Assembly: GCA_964537875.1 (NCBI GenBank)
Contig: CAZIDN010000099.1
Span: 1 to 10,703, forward strand
Source: JAPKZH01 sp964537875
GTDB lineage: Bacteria; Acidobacteriota; Aminicenantia; Aminicenantales; UBA4085
Length of the DNA: 10,703 nt
Direction: 5' to 3'
Shown here: in pieces, positions 1 to 5,829 of the stretch
How positions within the stretch are numbered: position 1 is the first letter of the stretch
How the letters are laid out: each line of letters begins with the position of its first letter
Notes under the pieces: generated by a model
Seen by the model: only the letters and a program-made list of their open reading frames with translations
Told to the model about the DNA's origin: nothing
The model's database searches: none
Translations under genes and position numbers: made by a program

Positions 1-24
1 GAAATCGAACGATGGAGAGAAACC

Positions 25-1437
25 ATGAACCCGAAAAAAAATCTCGTAATTCTCTTGGCCGTGGCGGCTTTGATCTTGGCCGTTTCCTGCTCGACGGGAA
101 CGAAAGCCAAGCTTGGCAATTCCGCCCGGGAAGATCAAAACGGCTGGGTCTTCGTCCACCTCGAGGGGACGCCGGAGGAGATCGGGTTCCAGCACGGCTA
201 CCATCTCGCTCCGGAGATCGATGACGCGCTGCAGATGTTCGCCTTCTACCTGCCAAAAGCGACGAAGAGGGACTGGCCGTTCTACCGAGAAGCGGCCGAG
301 AGGATGTTCTGGCCCAAGCTGGAGCCGGAATACCAAGCCGAAATCGAAGGGATCGCCGCGGGGCTGAAAGCCCGGCTTCCGGATATAAAATACGACCGGA
401 TCGACATCACCGTCCTCAACGGCTGGATCGAGCTGGCCTGGTATTATCTCCCCTATCTCGACGAAAAGGCCAAGGCCGGTGCGGGCGACAATCGAGCGCC
501 CGGCTACTGCAGCGCCTTCATGGCCACCGGCAGCTACACAGAAGACGGCCAAATCGTGATGGGCCACAATTCATGGGTGGAATACATCGTCGGCGAACGG
601 TGGAGGGTCATGGCCGATATCGTTCCCCAGAAGGGCTTGAGGATCCTCATGGACAGCTTCCCCGGCTATATCCACAGCGGCGACGACTTTGTCATCAACA
701 GCGCCGGGATTCTCTATACAGAGACGACGATCTCCCAGTTCAAAGGCTTCAAAGAAAGTGGTACTCCCGAATTCATGCGGGCCCGCAAGGCGGCCCAGTA
801 TGCCCGTTCGATCGACGATTTTATCAAGATCATGACCACGGGCAACAACGGCGGCTATGCCAACGACTGGCTGGTCGGGGACACGAAAACGAATGAGATC
901 GCCAAGCTCGAATTGGGGCTCAAAAATCAGCCTGTCTGGCGGACGAAGGACGGCTATTTCATCGGCTCCAACTTTGCCGCCGACGAAAAATTCATCGCCG
1001 AAGAGACGACCTTCAATCCCGAAGATACGGCCCAGTCGGTGCTGGTCAGGAAAGCCCGTTGGGAACAGCTCATGGAGGAACACAAAGGAAAGATCAACGC
1101 TGAGATGGGCAAAGCTTTTGAGGCAGACCATCTGGATGCCGCCACCGGATCGCAGGGGTCCAACGGGAATGTCCTGTGCGGCCACGTCGACGACGATCCA
1201 AAAGGCTGCCCGGAATTTTCTTGGGCACCCTATTTTCCCGGCGGCACCGTCCAGGGCAAAGTCACGACGGCCGGGCTGGCCAAGGAGATGAAGATCTGGG
1301 GCAGAATGGGCCATCCTTGCGGCCAGGATTTTATGGCGGCCGACTTCTTTGAAAAGCACCCGGAATATCAATGGCAGGAGAAATTCCTCAAGGATATGAA
1401 ATCGAATCCTTGGACCCTGTTTGAGGCAAAAAGGTAG
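25..1437 (+). CDS. C45 / phospholipase B-like Ntn hydrolase, putative lipoprotein
   Basis: 470-residue protein. The N-terminus is a signal peptide with a hydrophobic core at about residues 7-20 and a lipobox-like LAVSC ending at Cys22, so it is probably a lipid-anchored envelope protein; Ala rather than Leu at -3 makes the lipobox imperfect. The motif EGTPEEIGFQHG (residues 47-58) and the segment around GYCSAF (160-165), followed by GHNSW (180-184), match the C45 acyltransferase / phospholipase B-like Ntn-hydrolase superfamily. In that family a Cys becomes the N-terminal nucleophile after self-cleavage; Cys162 is the candidate here. NDWLVGD (280-286) also fits phospholipase B-like members. 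The substrate cannot be told from sequence: an amide or ester of a peptide, penicillin-like compound or lipid is possible. GGAGAG lies 5 nt before the ATG and supports this start. The next gene on this strand is more than 2 kb away, so it is not in an operon on its 3' side. I see no terminator. Confidence 0.82.
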   Translation: MNPKKNLVILLAVAALILAVSCSTGTKAKLGNSAREDQNGWVFVHLEGTPEEIGFQHGYHLAPEIDDALQMFAFYLPKATKRDWPFYREAAERMFWPKLEPEYQAEIEGIAAGLKARLPDIKYDRIDITVLNGWIELAWYYLPYLDEKAKAGAGDNRAPGYCSAFMATGSYTEDGQIVMGHNSWVEYIVGERWRVMADIVPQKGLRILMDSFPGYIHSGDDFVINSAGILYTETTISQFKGFKESGTPEFMRARKAAQYARSIDDFIKIMTTGNNGGYANDWLVGDTKTNEIAKLELGLKNQPVWRTKDGYFIGSNFAADEKFIAEETTFNPEDTAQSVLVRKARWEQLMEEHKGKINAEMGKAFEADHLDAATGSQGSNGNVLCGHVDDDPKGCPEFSWAPYFPGGTVQGKVTTAGLAKEMKIWGRMGHPCGQDFMAADFFEKHPEYQWQEKFLKDMKSNPWTLFEAKR

Positions 1438-1579
1438 GACGGTTCACGGTCTCAGCCTTTCCAGCCGATCAGTTACCAATCCTCTAAGAAAAGAATAAAG
1501 AACGGGGCGACCAGCCGGACGACGGTCTAAAAAATCCTGGCCGCTGCTGTAAACATAAGAGGGGGGCAGGGGAGATTAA
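1438..1579. other. Intergenic, no feature recognised
   Basis: This spacer lies between the C45-like hydrolase gene and the MITE-like inverted repeat. I see no convincing ORF, terminator with a T-tract, or promoter in it. A short G-rich run at 1561-1570 precedes the repeat. Confidence 0.5.
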
Positions 1580-1888
1580 TATTTTTGGTTCTCTTCCATT
1601 TCGTGTGGGTAGAAAAGAGAAACGATCCGGAGACGGCCGAAGCGACCATGGAGGGTTTAGCCTTCCCGAGTCCTCCTTCGAGGGCAGCCGGCTCGGAAGA
1701 AGCCGGCCGGCGAAGTTGTCTGAGCTTCCCGGCGAACGTCCGTAAAATCAAGGCCGGGAAGCGAGTTCTTCGCCGCCGAGAAGGAGGGCTCGGGAACGGC
1801 GTGAAAAACCCGGATGGGGAGCGAGGCCGTTTCCGGATCGTTTCCCATACAATTTTCCCCATACGAAATGGAAGAGAACCATATTTTT
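1580..1888. repeat. MITE-like long nested inverted repeat with 7-bp flanking direct repeat
   Basis: The element core is 1587-1881 and carries no plausible gene. The outermost arms (1586-1604 and 1863-1881) are perfect 19-bp inverted repeats. A second paired block is 1619-1638 with 1825-1844 (20 positions, one G-T pair). A third is 1663-1679 with 1780-1796 (17 positions, one T-G pair). Nested inside is a 10-bp perfect stem, GCTTCCCGGC at 1724-1733 with its complement at 1753-1762. TATTTTT stands directly repeated at both outer edges (1580-1586 and 1882-1888), as a target-site duplication would. This architecture fits a miniature inverted-repeat transposable element. A structured non-coding RNA is an alternative. 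Confidence 0.68.
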
Positions 1889-1920
1889 AAATTGGAGTCT
1901 GATAGGCGTTTCGGAATATC

Positions 1921-2012
1921 GGGACACGTTTTAAGACTTTTATTTACTCTATTAATCCCCACTACTCCCCTTAGCCAATTAAGGGGAGCCTCTGGGCGCA
2001 GGTACGTGTCCC
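1921..2012. repeat. Two-stem palindromic unit (REP-like)
   Basis: GGGACACGT at 1921-1929 is the exact reverse complement of ACGTGTCCC at 2004-2012, giving a 9-bp outer stem. Inside it, CTCCCCTTA (1965-1973) pairs perfectly with TAAGGGGAG (1980-1988) across a 6-nt loop. The 5' half is AT-rich (1929-1956). From memory, GGGACACGT-type palindromes bound short repeats linked to Y1/RAYT-like transposases in several phyla, but no transposase is present here. It lies 11 bp beyond the 3' end of the tRNA-Ser gene. The inner hairpin could also stop transcription leaving the tRNA, but no T-tract follows it. Confidence 0.5.
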
Positions 2013-2023
2013 TCCTATAAGGA

Positions 2024-2110
2024 CGGAGGGAGAGGGATTCGAACCCCCGTTCCAGAAAACTGGAAAGCGGTTTTCAAGACCGCCGCCTTAAACCACTCGG
2101 CCATCCCTCC
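2024..2110 (-). tRNA. tRNA-Ser(UGA)
   Basis: The minus strand folds as a class II tRNA of 87 nt. The acceptor stem is GGAGGGA (from 2110) pairing with TCCCTCC (2031-2025), with discriminator G at 2024. The anticodon stem-loop is GCGGT-CTTGAAA-ACCGC, giving anticodon UGA (plus-strand TCA at 2074-2076). The long variable arm TTCCAG-TTTT-CTGGAA is typical of serine tRNAs. The T-arm loop is TTCGAAT, with one G-T pair in its stem. The 3' CCA is not encoded; the genomic bases after the discriminator are TCC, so CCA must be added enzymatically. The gene follows serS in the same orientation. Confidence 0.97.
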
Positions 2111-2235
2111 GTCAAGAGAATTTATTTTACCCGCTGTTCCGCACAGCCGCAAGCGGAAATTCCCCCGGCCTCTCCCTTGCCGATGATCGCGGCTTGACTT
2201 TTATTTTCAAGGCTTATAAGGAAATTCAGAAAGGA
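2111..2235. other. serS to tRNA-Ser spacer
   Basis: 125 bp between the serS stop and the tRNA 5' end. It holds the candidate tRNA promoter. A short CTTGA/TCAAG hairpin on the serS side is too weak to call a terminator, so serS transcripts may read into the tRNA. Confidence 0.4.
2124..2152 (-). promoter_or_regulatory. Possible promoter of tRNA-Ser
   Basis: On the minus strand TTGCGG (2147-2152) is separated by 17 nt from TAAAAT (2124-2129). Transcription would begin around 2117, about 7 nt before the mature tRNA 5' end. The match is moderate. Co-transcription with serS is the alternative, since no clear terminator separates them. Confidence 0.4.
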
Positions 2236-3507
2236 CTAGCTGATTCGTTCCAGACCGTCCATGTAAGGCCGGAGGGCGGCAGGGACGGCGACCGTGCCGT
2301 CCTTCTCCTGGTAATTTTCCAGGATGGCGCTGACCGTCCTGCCGACGGCCAGACCGGAGCCGTTGAGCGTATGGACGAATTCGAGCTTGGCCTTGGGCTC
2401 CCTGCGAAACCGGATGTTGGACCGGCGCGCCTGAAAATCGCCGCAGTTGGAGCAGGACGAAATTTCCAGGTAGCCCTTCCGCGACGGCATCCAGACTTCC
2501 AGGTCATAGGTTTTTTGGCTGGCAAAGCCCATATCGCCCGCGCACAGGACGACGACGCGATAGGGAATGCCCAGCCTCTTCAAGATCTCCTCCGCGTCCG
2601 TGGTCATTTTCTCGAGCTCTTCGAAGGACTTTTCCGGCAGGGAAAAGATCATCATCTCGACTTTATTGAACTGGTGCTGGCGGATGAGGCCGCGGATGTC
2701 CTTTCCGTACGAGCCGGCTTCGCTCCTGAAACACGGGGTATAGGCTACGAACCGCTGGGGCAGGACCGCGGCCTCGAGAATTTCCTCACGGTAATAATTG
2801 GTGAGAGGCACCTCGGCCGTGGGAATGAGATACCAGCTCGTGCCTTCGAGCTTGAAAAGGTCGGCGGCAAACTTGGGAAGATTTCCGGTACCCGTCAAGC
2901 TTTCGGCATTGACGATAAAGGGCGGCAGGACCTCCAGGTATCCGCGCTCCCGCGTGTGAATATCGAGCATAAAATTGATCAGCGCCCGTTCCAGCCGGGC
3001 CCCGGCTCCCAGGTAGACCGTGAACCTTGATCCCGTGATCTTGCCGGCGCGCTCAAAATCCAGGATCCCCAGCTGAGTCCCGATATCCCAGTGGGGCTGG
3101 GGCATAAAGGGCAATTCTGGCGGCGTTCCGGACCGCCGGACTTCCCTATTATCAGCGGAGCTTTTGCCTTCGGGAACGGAATCGTCCGGAACGTTGGGAA
3201 TATTGAGAAGGGTCAGCCGAATCTTTTCATCGACCTGTCTGAGCTCATCCTCGAGCGCCTTGATCCGGTCGCCGACCGTTCTCATCTCGGCGATCAAGCT
3301 CGAGGCGTCCTTCTTCTCCCGCTTGGACTGGGCGATGAGGTCCGAAGCCTTGTTCCGCTCGAAACGAAGTTCTTCGGCTTTTCGGAGGACCTTTTTCTTC
3401 TCGTCCGACAACCGGCTGAATTCATCCAAGTTGATCGTGATGCCCCTCGAGCCGATCTTTCTCAGGACAAAGTCTTTGTTCTCCAGGACAAATTTGGGGT
3501 CCAGCAT
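2236..3507 (-). CDS. serS: Seryl-tRNA synthetase
   Basis: Class II aminoacyl-tRNA synthetase that activates serine with ATP and charges tRNA-Ser in the cytoplasm; 423 residues from the chosen start, close to the usual length. Residues ~28-100 form the charged helical-hairpin (coiled-coil) arm that contacts the long variable arm of tRNA-Ser. TAEVPLTN begins at Thr230, with Glu232 in the serine pocket. Motif 2 is the conserved CFRSEAGSYGKDIRGLIRQH (259-278). Motif 3 includes GLAVGRT (385-391), followed by NYQEKDGTVAVP. An in-frame upstream ATG at 3612 would add 35 residues with no family counterpart. The ATG at 3507 begins with the typical MLDPKF and sits directly downstream of a perfect extended -10, so I take it as the start, probably on a leaderless mRNA. 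No Shine-Dalgarno is seen. Its product's substrate tRNA-Ser(UGA) lies 125 bp downstream on the same strand; cobO diverges upstream. Confidence 0.97.
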   Translation of the reverse strand: MLDPKFVLENKDFVLRKIGSRGITINLDEFSRLSDEKKKVLRKAEELRFERNKASDLIAQSKREKKDASSLIAEMRTVGDRIKALEDELRQVDEKIRLTLLNIPNVPDDSVPEGKSSADNREVRRSGTPPELPFMPQPHWDIGTQLGILDFERAGKITGSRFTVYLGAGARLERALINFMLDIHTRERGYLEVLPPFIVNAESLTGTGNLPKFAADLFKLEGTSWYLIPTAEVPLTNYYREEILEAAVLPQRFVAYTPCFRSEAGSYGKDIRGLIRQHQFNKVEMMIFSLPEKSFEELEKMTTDAEEILKRLGIPYRVVVLCAGDMGFASQKTYDLEVWMPSRKGYLEISSCSNCGDFQARRSNIRFRREPKAKLEFVHTLNGSGLAVGRTVSAILENYQEKDGTVAVPAALRPYMDGLERIS

Positions 3508-3514
3508 CGCCCGG

Positions 3515-3543
3515 ATTATAACACAAGCCTGCCAAATCGAAAA
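3515..3543 (-). promoter_or_regulatory. Extended -10 promoter of serS (leaderless)
   Basis: The minus strand reads TGTTATAAT (3523-3515), a perfect extended -10 box. A weak -35 candidate, TTTTCG, lies at 3538-3543 with a 17-nt spacer. Only 7 nt separate the -10 box from the serS ATG, so transcription should begin at or within a base of the start codon. Confidence 0.68.
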
Positions 3544-3603
3544 CAAACCGGCCGGGCGTCGGACGAAGTTCGGCGCCCATTGGAAGGGGTCTTCCCCTCC
3601 AAG

Positions 3604-3632
3604 TTGACTCACCGCCTGGATTCACATATAGT
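3604..3632 (+). promoter_or_regulatory. Sigma70-type promoter of cobO cluster
   Basis: TTGACT (3604-3609) and TATAGT (3627-3632) are separated by exactly 17 nt. The expected start of transcription is about 3639-3640, only about 4 nt before the cobO ATG at 3644. The A-rich stretch between them has no Shine-Dalgarno sequence. Confidence 0.68.
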
Positions 3633-3643
3633 AAAAACAAAAA

Positions 3644-4192
3644 ATGGCCCCAAAAAAGAAAGCCGAAGACTTCAAGGGCTATCTCCAGGTTTACACGGGA
3701 AACGGGAAAGGAAAAACGACGGCGGCCCTGGGTCTTGCCCTGAGGGCGGCCGGGCACGGCTACAGGTGTTATTTCGGACAGTTCCTGAAAGGGCAAAGGT
3801 ACGGAGAGCTGGAGGCCTTAAAAAAACTCCGGCCGCTCGTCACCCTCCGTCAGTTCGGTCGCAAGGGCTTCATCCATGTCACCGAAAATCCCGAGGATGA
3901 AGATATCCGAAGGGCGCGGGACGGCTTGAAGAAATGCCTGGCGGCCATGCTCTCGAAAAGATACGACCTGGTCATCCTGGACGAAATCAACGTCGCCCTG
4001 TACTTCAAGCTCCTTTCCGAAAAAGACGTCCATGGCTTTCTTGACCGGAAACCCGACAACGTCGAGGTAGTCCTGACCGGGCGCTACGCCCCGGCCTCGC
4101 TCATCCGGAGGGCCGACCTGGTCACGGACATGCGCGAACGCAAGCATTACTATCGAAAAGGCGTGCCGGCCCGGATCGGCATCGAAAAATAA
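3644..4192 (+). CDS. cobO: Corrinoid (cob(I)yrinic acid a,c-diamide) adenosyltransferase, CobO/BtuR type
   Basis: 182-residue cytoplasmic P-loop enzyme that transfers the adenosyl group of ATP to reduced corrinoids, making the coenzyme B12 form. The Walker-type loop GNGKGKTT (residues 19-26) has the family sequence. VILDEIN (110-116) is the Walker B-like segment, and the C-terminal RKGVPARIGIEK matches the family's closing motif. TGRYAP (145-150) also fits. Length is close to the usual ~180-200. The ATG at 3644 follows a well-spaced promoter by only 12 nt from the -10 box and has no ribosome binding site, so initiation may be near-leaderless. It is the first gene of a tight + strand cluster, 7 nt before the metallopeptidase gene. 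No other cobalamin genes are in view; a corrinoid salvage role is inferred only from that. Confidence 0.92.
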   Translation: MAPKKKAEDFKGYLQVYTGNGKGKTTAALGLALRAAGHGYRCYFGQFLKGQRYGELEALKKLRPLVTLRQFGRKGFIHVTENPEDEDIRRARDGLKKCLAAMLSKRYDLVILDEINVALYFKLLSEKDVHGFLDRKPDNVEVVLTGRYAPASLIRRADLVTDMRERKHYYRKGVPARIGIEK

Positions 4193-4199
4193 GACCCCG

Positions 4200-4583
4200 A
4201 TGGAACGAGAGCAATTCGAACAGCTGGTGGAAGAGGCGCTGGCCGGTCTGCCCCAAAAGTTCAAAAAGTACATCGAGAACCTGGCCGTGATCGTGGAGGA
4301 TTATCCCTCGGGCGAAACCCGGCGCAAATTCGGAGCGTCCCGTTCGGGCAGCATCCTCGGACTCTACCACGGCGTTCCCTTCAAGCACCGGGGACCCTAT
4401 TACGGCAACATCCCTCCCGACGTGATCGTCATCTACCAGAAACCCATCGAAGATATTTGCGAAACCGAGGAGGAACTCAAGGAAAAAGTCCAAGACGTCG
4501 TCCTCCATGAAGTCGGGCATTATTTCGGCATGAGCGATGCGGAACTTCATCGAATTGAGCGCGAGCTCAGACGGAGAGGATGA
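4200..4583 (+). CDS. Small zincin-like metallopeptidase family protein
   Basis: 127-residue protein with HEVGHYFGMSD (residues 103-113), the HExxHxxGxxD pattern of the minimal zincin family (Pfam Zincin_1 / DUF1025-like). His103, His107 and Asp113 are the likely zinc ligands and Glu104 the general base. No signal peptide is visible, so it is probably cytoplasmic. The N-terminal ~30 residues are helical and charged; the middle has RGPYYGNIPPDVIVIYQKPI, typical of the family's core sheet. Length is normal for the family. The physiological substrate of this family is not known to me. It starts 7 nt after the cobO stop and ends 43 nt before the aldolase gene, so co-transcription is likely. No good Shine-Dalgarno precedes the ATG, which suggests translational coupling to cobO. 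Confidence 0.85.
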   Translation: MEREQFEQLVEEALAGLPQKFKKYIENLAVIVEDYPSGETRRKFGASRSGSILGLYHGVPFKHRGPYYGNIPPDVIVIYQKPIEDICETEEELKEKVQDVVLHEVGHYFGMSDAELHRIERELRRRG

Positions 4584-4626
4584 TCGCCGGCTTTAGAGGC
4601 CATATCATCTTTGAGGAGTAGTCTTC

Positions 4627-5520
4627 GTGGCAAAAAAATTCAGAGGGATCTTTGCGGCGTTGGCGAGTCCGTTTGTCGGAGAGGACCTGTCCATAGAAAA
4701 ATTCAAGGATAACATCCAGAAATACAATGCTACGGCATTGGCAGGATACGTGGTCCTCGGCTCCACCGGAGAATGCGTTTCGCTCTCGGACGAGGAATCG
4801 ACTTGCTTGGTCCGGGCGGCCAAGGAAGCTGTCGCTAAGGGAAAAAAGGTCATCGCCGGCACCGCCCGCGAATCGACCAAGCTGACCATAGAATTCACAA
4901 ACGCGATGGCCGATCTCGGCATCGATGCCGCCCTCGTCCGGCCGCCGAGCTATTATAAGTCAAAGATGGGCCGCAACGCCCTGAAAAAGCACTATCTGAC
5001 TCTGGCCGACAAATCCAGAGTTCCTCTCATCATCTATAACATCCCGCAGAACACGGGAATCTCCCTTGAAAGCCGGCTCATCATGGAACTCTCCAGCCAT
5101 TCGAATATTATCGGCCTCAAAGAGAGCGCCGGAAACCTGTCGTTTCTGGGAGAGGTTGTCCCTAAAGTCCCGGCCGGATTCAGCTATTTGCTGGGGTCCG
5201 GGAATGTGATTCTTCCCGGATTGGTGATGGGGGCCTGCGGGGCCATCCTGTCCGTCGCCAACGCCGCCCCGGATATCTGTCTGCAGATTTTTCATCTCTT
5301 CCAAGAAAATAAAATCGAAGCGGCCGCCAAGCTCCAACATGATCTAATTCCTCTGAATAAAGCGATCATGGAAACCTATGGCATCCCGGGCTTGAAATAT
5401 GCTCTCGATGCGCAGGGCTATTATGGAGGCCCATGCCGGCTGCCGCTTCTCCCGATCGAAGAACAAGGAAAAGCGGAACTCCGCGGACTCATGAAAAAGC
5501 TGGGCCTGACTCCGAATTGA
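4627..5520 (+). CDS. DapA-superfamily class I aldolase, probably 4-hydroxy-2-oxoglutarate aldolase-like
   Basis: 297-residue TIM-barrel protein of the dihydrodipicolinate synthase / N-acetylneuraminate lyase superfamily, cytoplasmic. GSTGE (45-49) is the substrate-binding loop. Tyr137 in YNIP (137-140) is the proton relay, and Lys165 in GLKESAG forms the Schiff base with pyruvate or a 2-oxo acid. In true DapA the YNxP motif is followed by an Arg that binds aspartate semialdehyde; here it reads YNIPQNTG with Asn142. That resembles 4-hydroxy-2-oxoglutarate aldolases (HOGA1-type), so I would not call it dapA. The start is GTG at 4627, with GAGGAG about 9 nt upstream and a family-typical N-terminus (FRGIFAALASPF). 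It is the third gene of the cobO cluster. Other superfamily aldolase activities remain possible. Confidence 0.88.
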   Translation: MAKKFRGIFAALASPFVGEDLSIEKFKDNIQKYNATALAGYVVLGSTGECVSLSDEESTCLVRAAKEAVAKGKKVIAGTARESTKLTIEFTNAMADLGIDAALVRPPSYYKSKMGRNALKKHYLTLADKSRVPLIIYNIPQNTGISLESRLIMELSSHSNIIGLKESAGNLSFLGEVVPKVPAGFSYLLGSGNVILPGLVMGACGAILSVANAAPDICLQIFHLFQENKIEAAAKLQHDLIPLNKAIMETYGIPGLKYALDAQGYYGGPCRLPLLPIEEQGKAELRGLMKKLGLTPN

Positions 5521-5631
5521 TTAGGCTAGGACCGAGCCAGAGAAGGTATGGGCTTTTACACCAGCCAGCCTCTTGCTCATTTTATCTTAATCATGAAATC
5601 TACAAATGCGATAAATAAAGTGACAATGTAT

Positions 5632-5757
5632 GGGCGGCGCTTAGGCCGTCCTGAAGCCCCCGTAGCGGAGGGGGGACCCGTCGGCTTTTCCGACGGGGGG
5701 AACCGACGGGACTGGTTCCCCGGGGCCCGGGGGCTACGGACGGCCTAAGCGCCGCCC
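5632..5757. repeat. Structured repeat element, copy A
   Basis: The outer arms GGGCGGCGCTTAGGCCGTCC (5632-5651) and their exact complement (5738-5757) give a 20-bp perfect stem. The GC-rich core at about 5656-5734 recurs in copy B (about 8522-8600). The core contains a local C-run/G-run hairpin, CCCGTCGG (5677-5684) pairing with CCGACGGG (5690-5697) across CTTTT, then GGGGAACC pairing with GGTTCCCC around a 9-nt loop. It sits between the convergent aldolase and OmpA-family genes. A strong stem here could stop the aldolase transcript, but no clean T-tract follows. The rest of 5521-5631 shows nothing recognisable. Confidence 0.8.
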
Positions 5758-5779
5758 GAACCGGGATGTCATTTTAATT

Positions 5780-5817
5780 AAAAATGCGAAGGGAACGGTG
5801 CTGTCCGGTTGCCCTTC
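5780..5817 (-). terminator. Rho-independent terminator of the OmpA-family gene
   Basis: On the minus strand GAAGGG (5817-5812) pairs with CCCTTC (5793-5788). The stem extends through AAC/GTT and GG/CC with single-base bulges around an ACAGCA loop. The run GCATTTTT follows (T-tract at 5784-5780). It begins 13 nt beyond the stop codon. Confidence 0.7.
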
Positions 5818-5829
5818 CCTCAGAAAAAG

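Noticed and set aside
571..1371. 266-codon minus-strand reading frame over the C45-like gene
   Set aside because: Shadow of the conserved plus-strand gene; no ribosome binding site or family motifs.
1585..1890. Overlapping ~100-codon frames on both strands at the MITE-like repeat
   Set aside because: They coincide with the inverted repeat itself, and composition follows the palindrome rather than codon use.
2194..2220. Promoter-like TTGACT...TATAAG on the plus strand after serS
   Set aside because: The spacer is only 15 nt and it would drive antisense serS; judged chance.
2194..3030. Long plus-strand reading frame over serS
   Set aside because: It is antisense to the clearly conserved SerRS coding sequence and shows no recognisable family; a GC-rich shadow frame.
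3508..3612. N-terminal extension of serS to an upstream ATG
   Set aside because: The extra 35 residues have no SerRS counterpart and would place the start upstream of the extended -10 box.
5632..5757. Copy A as a simple bidirectional terminator
   Set aside because: The same core occurs between divergent promoters (copy B), no T-tract follows, and the OmpA gene has its own terminator at 5780-5817.
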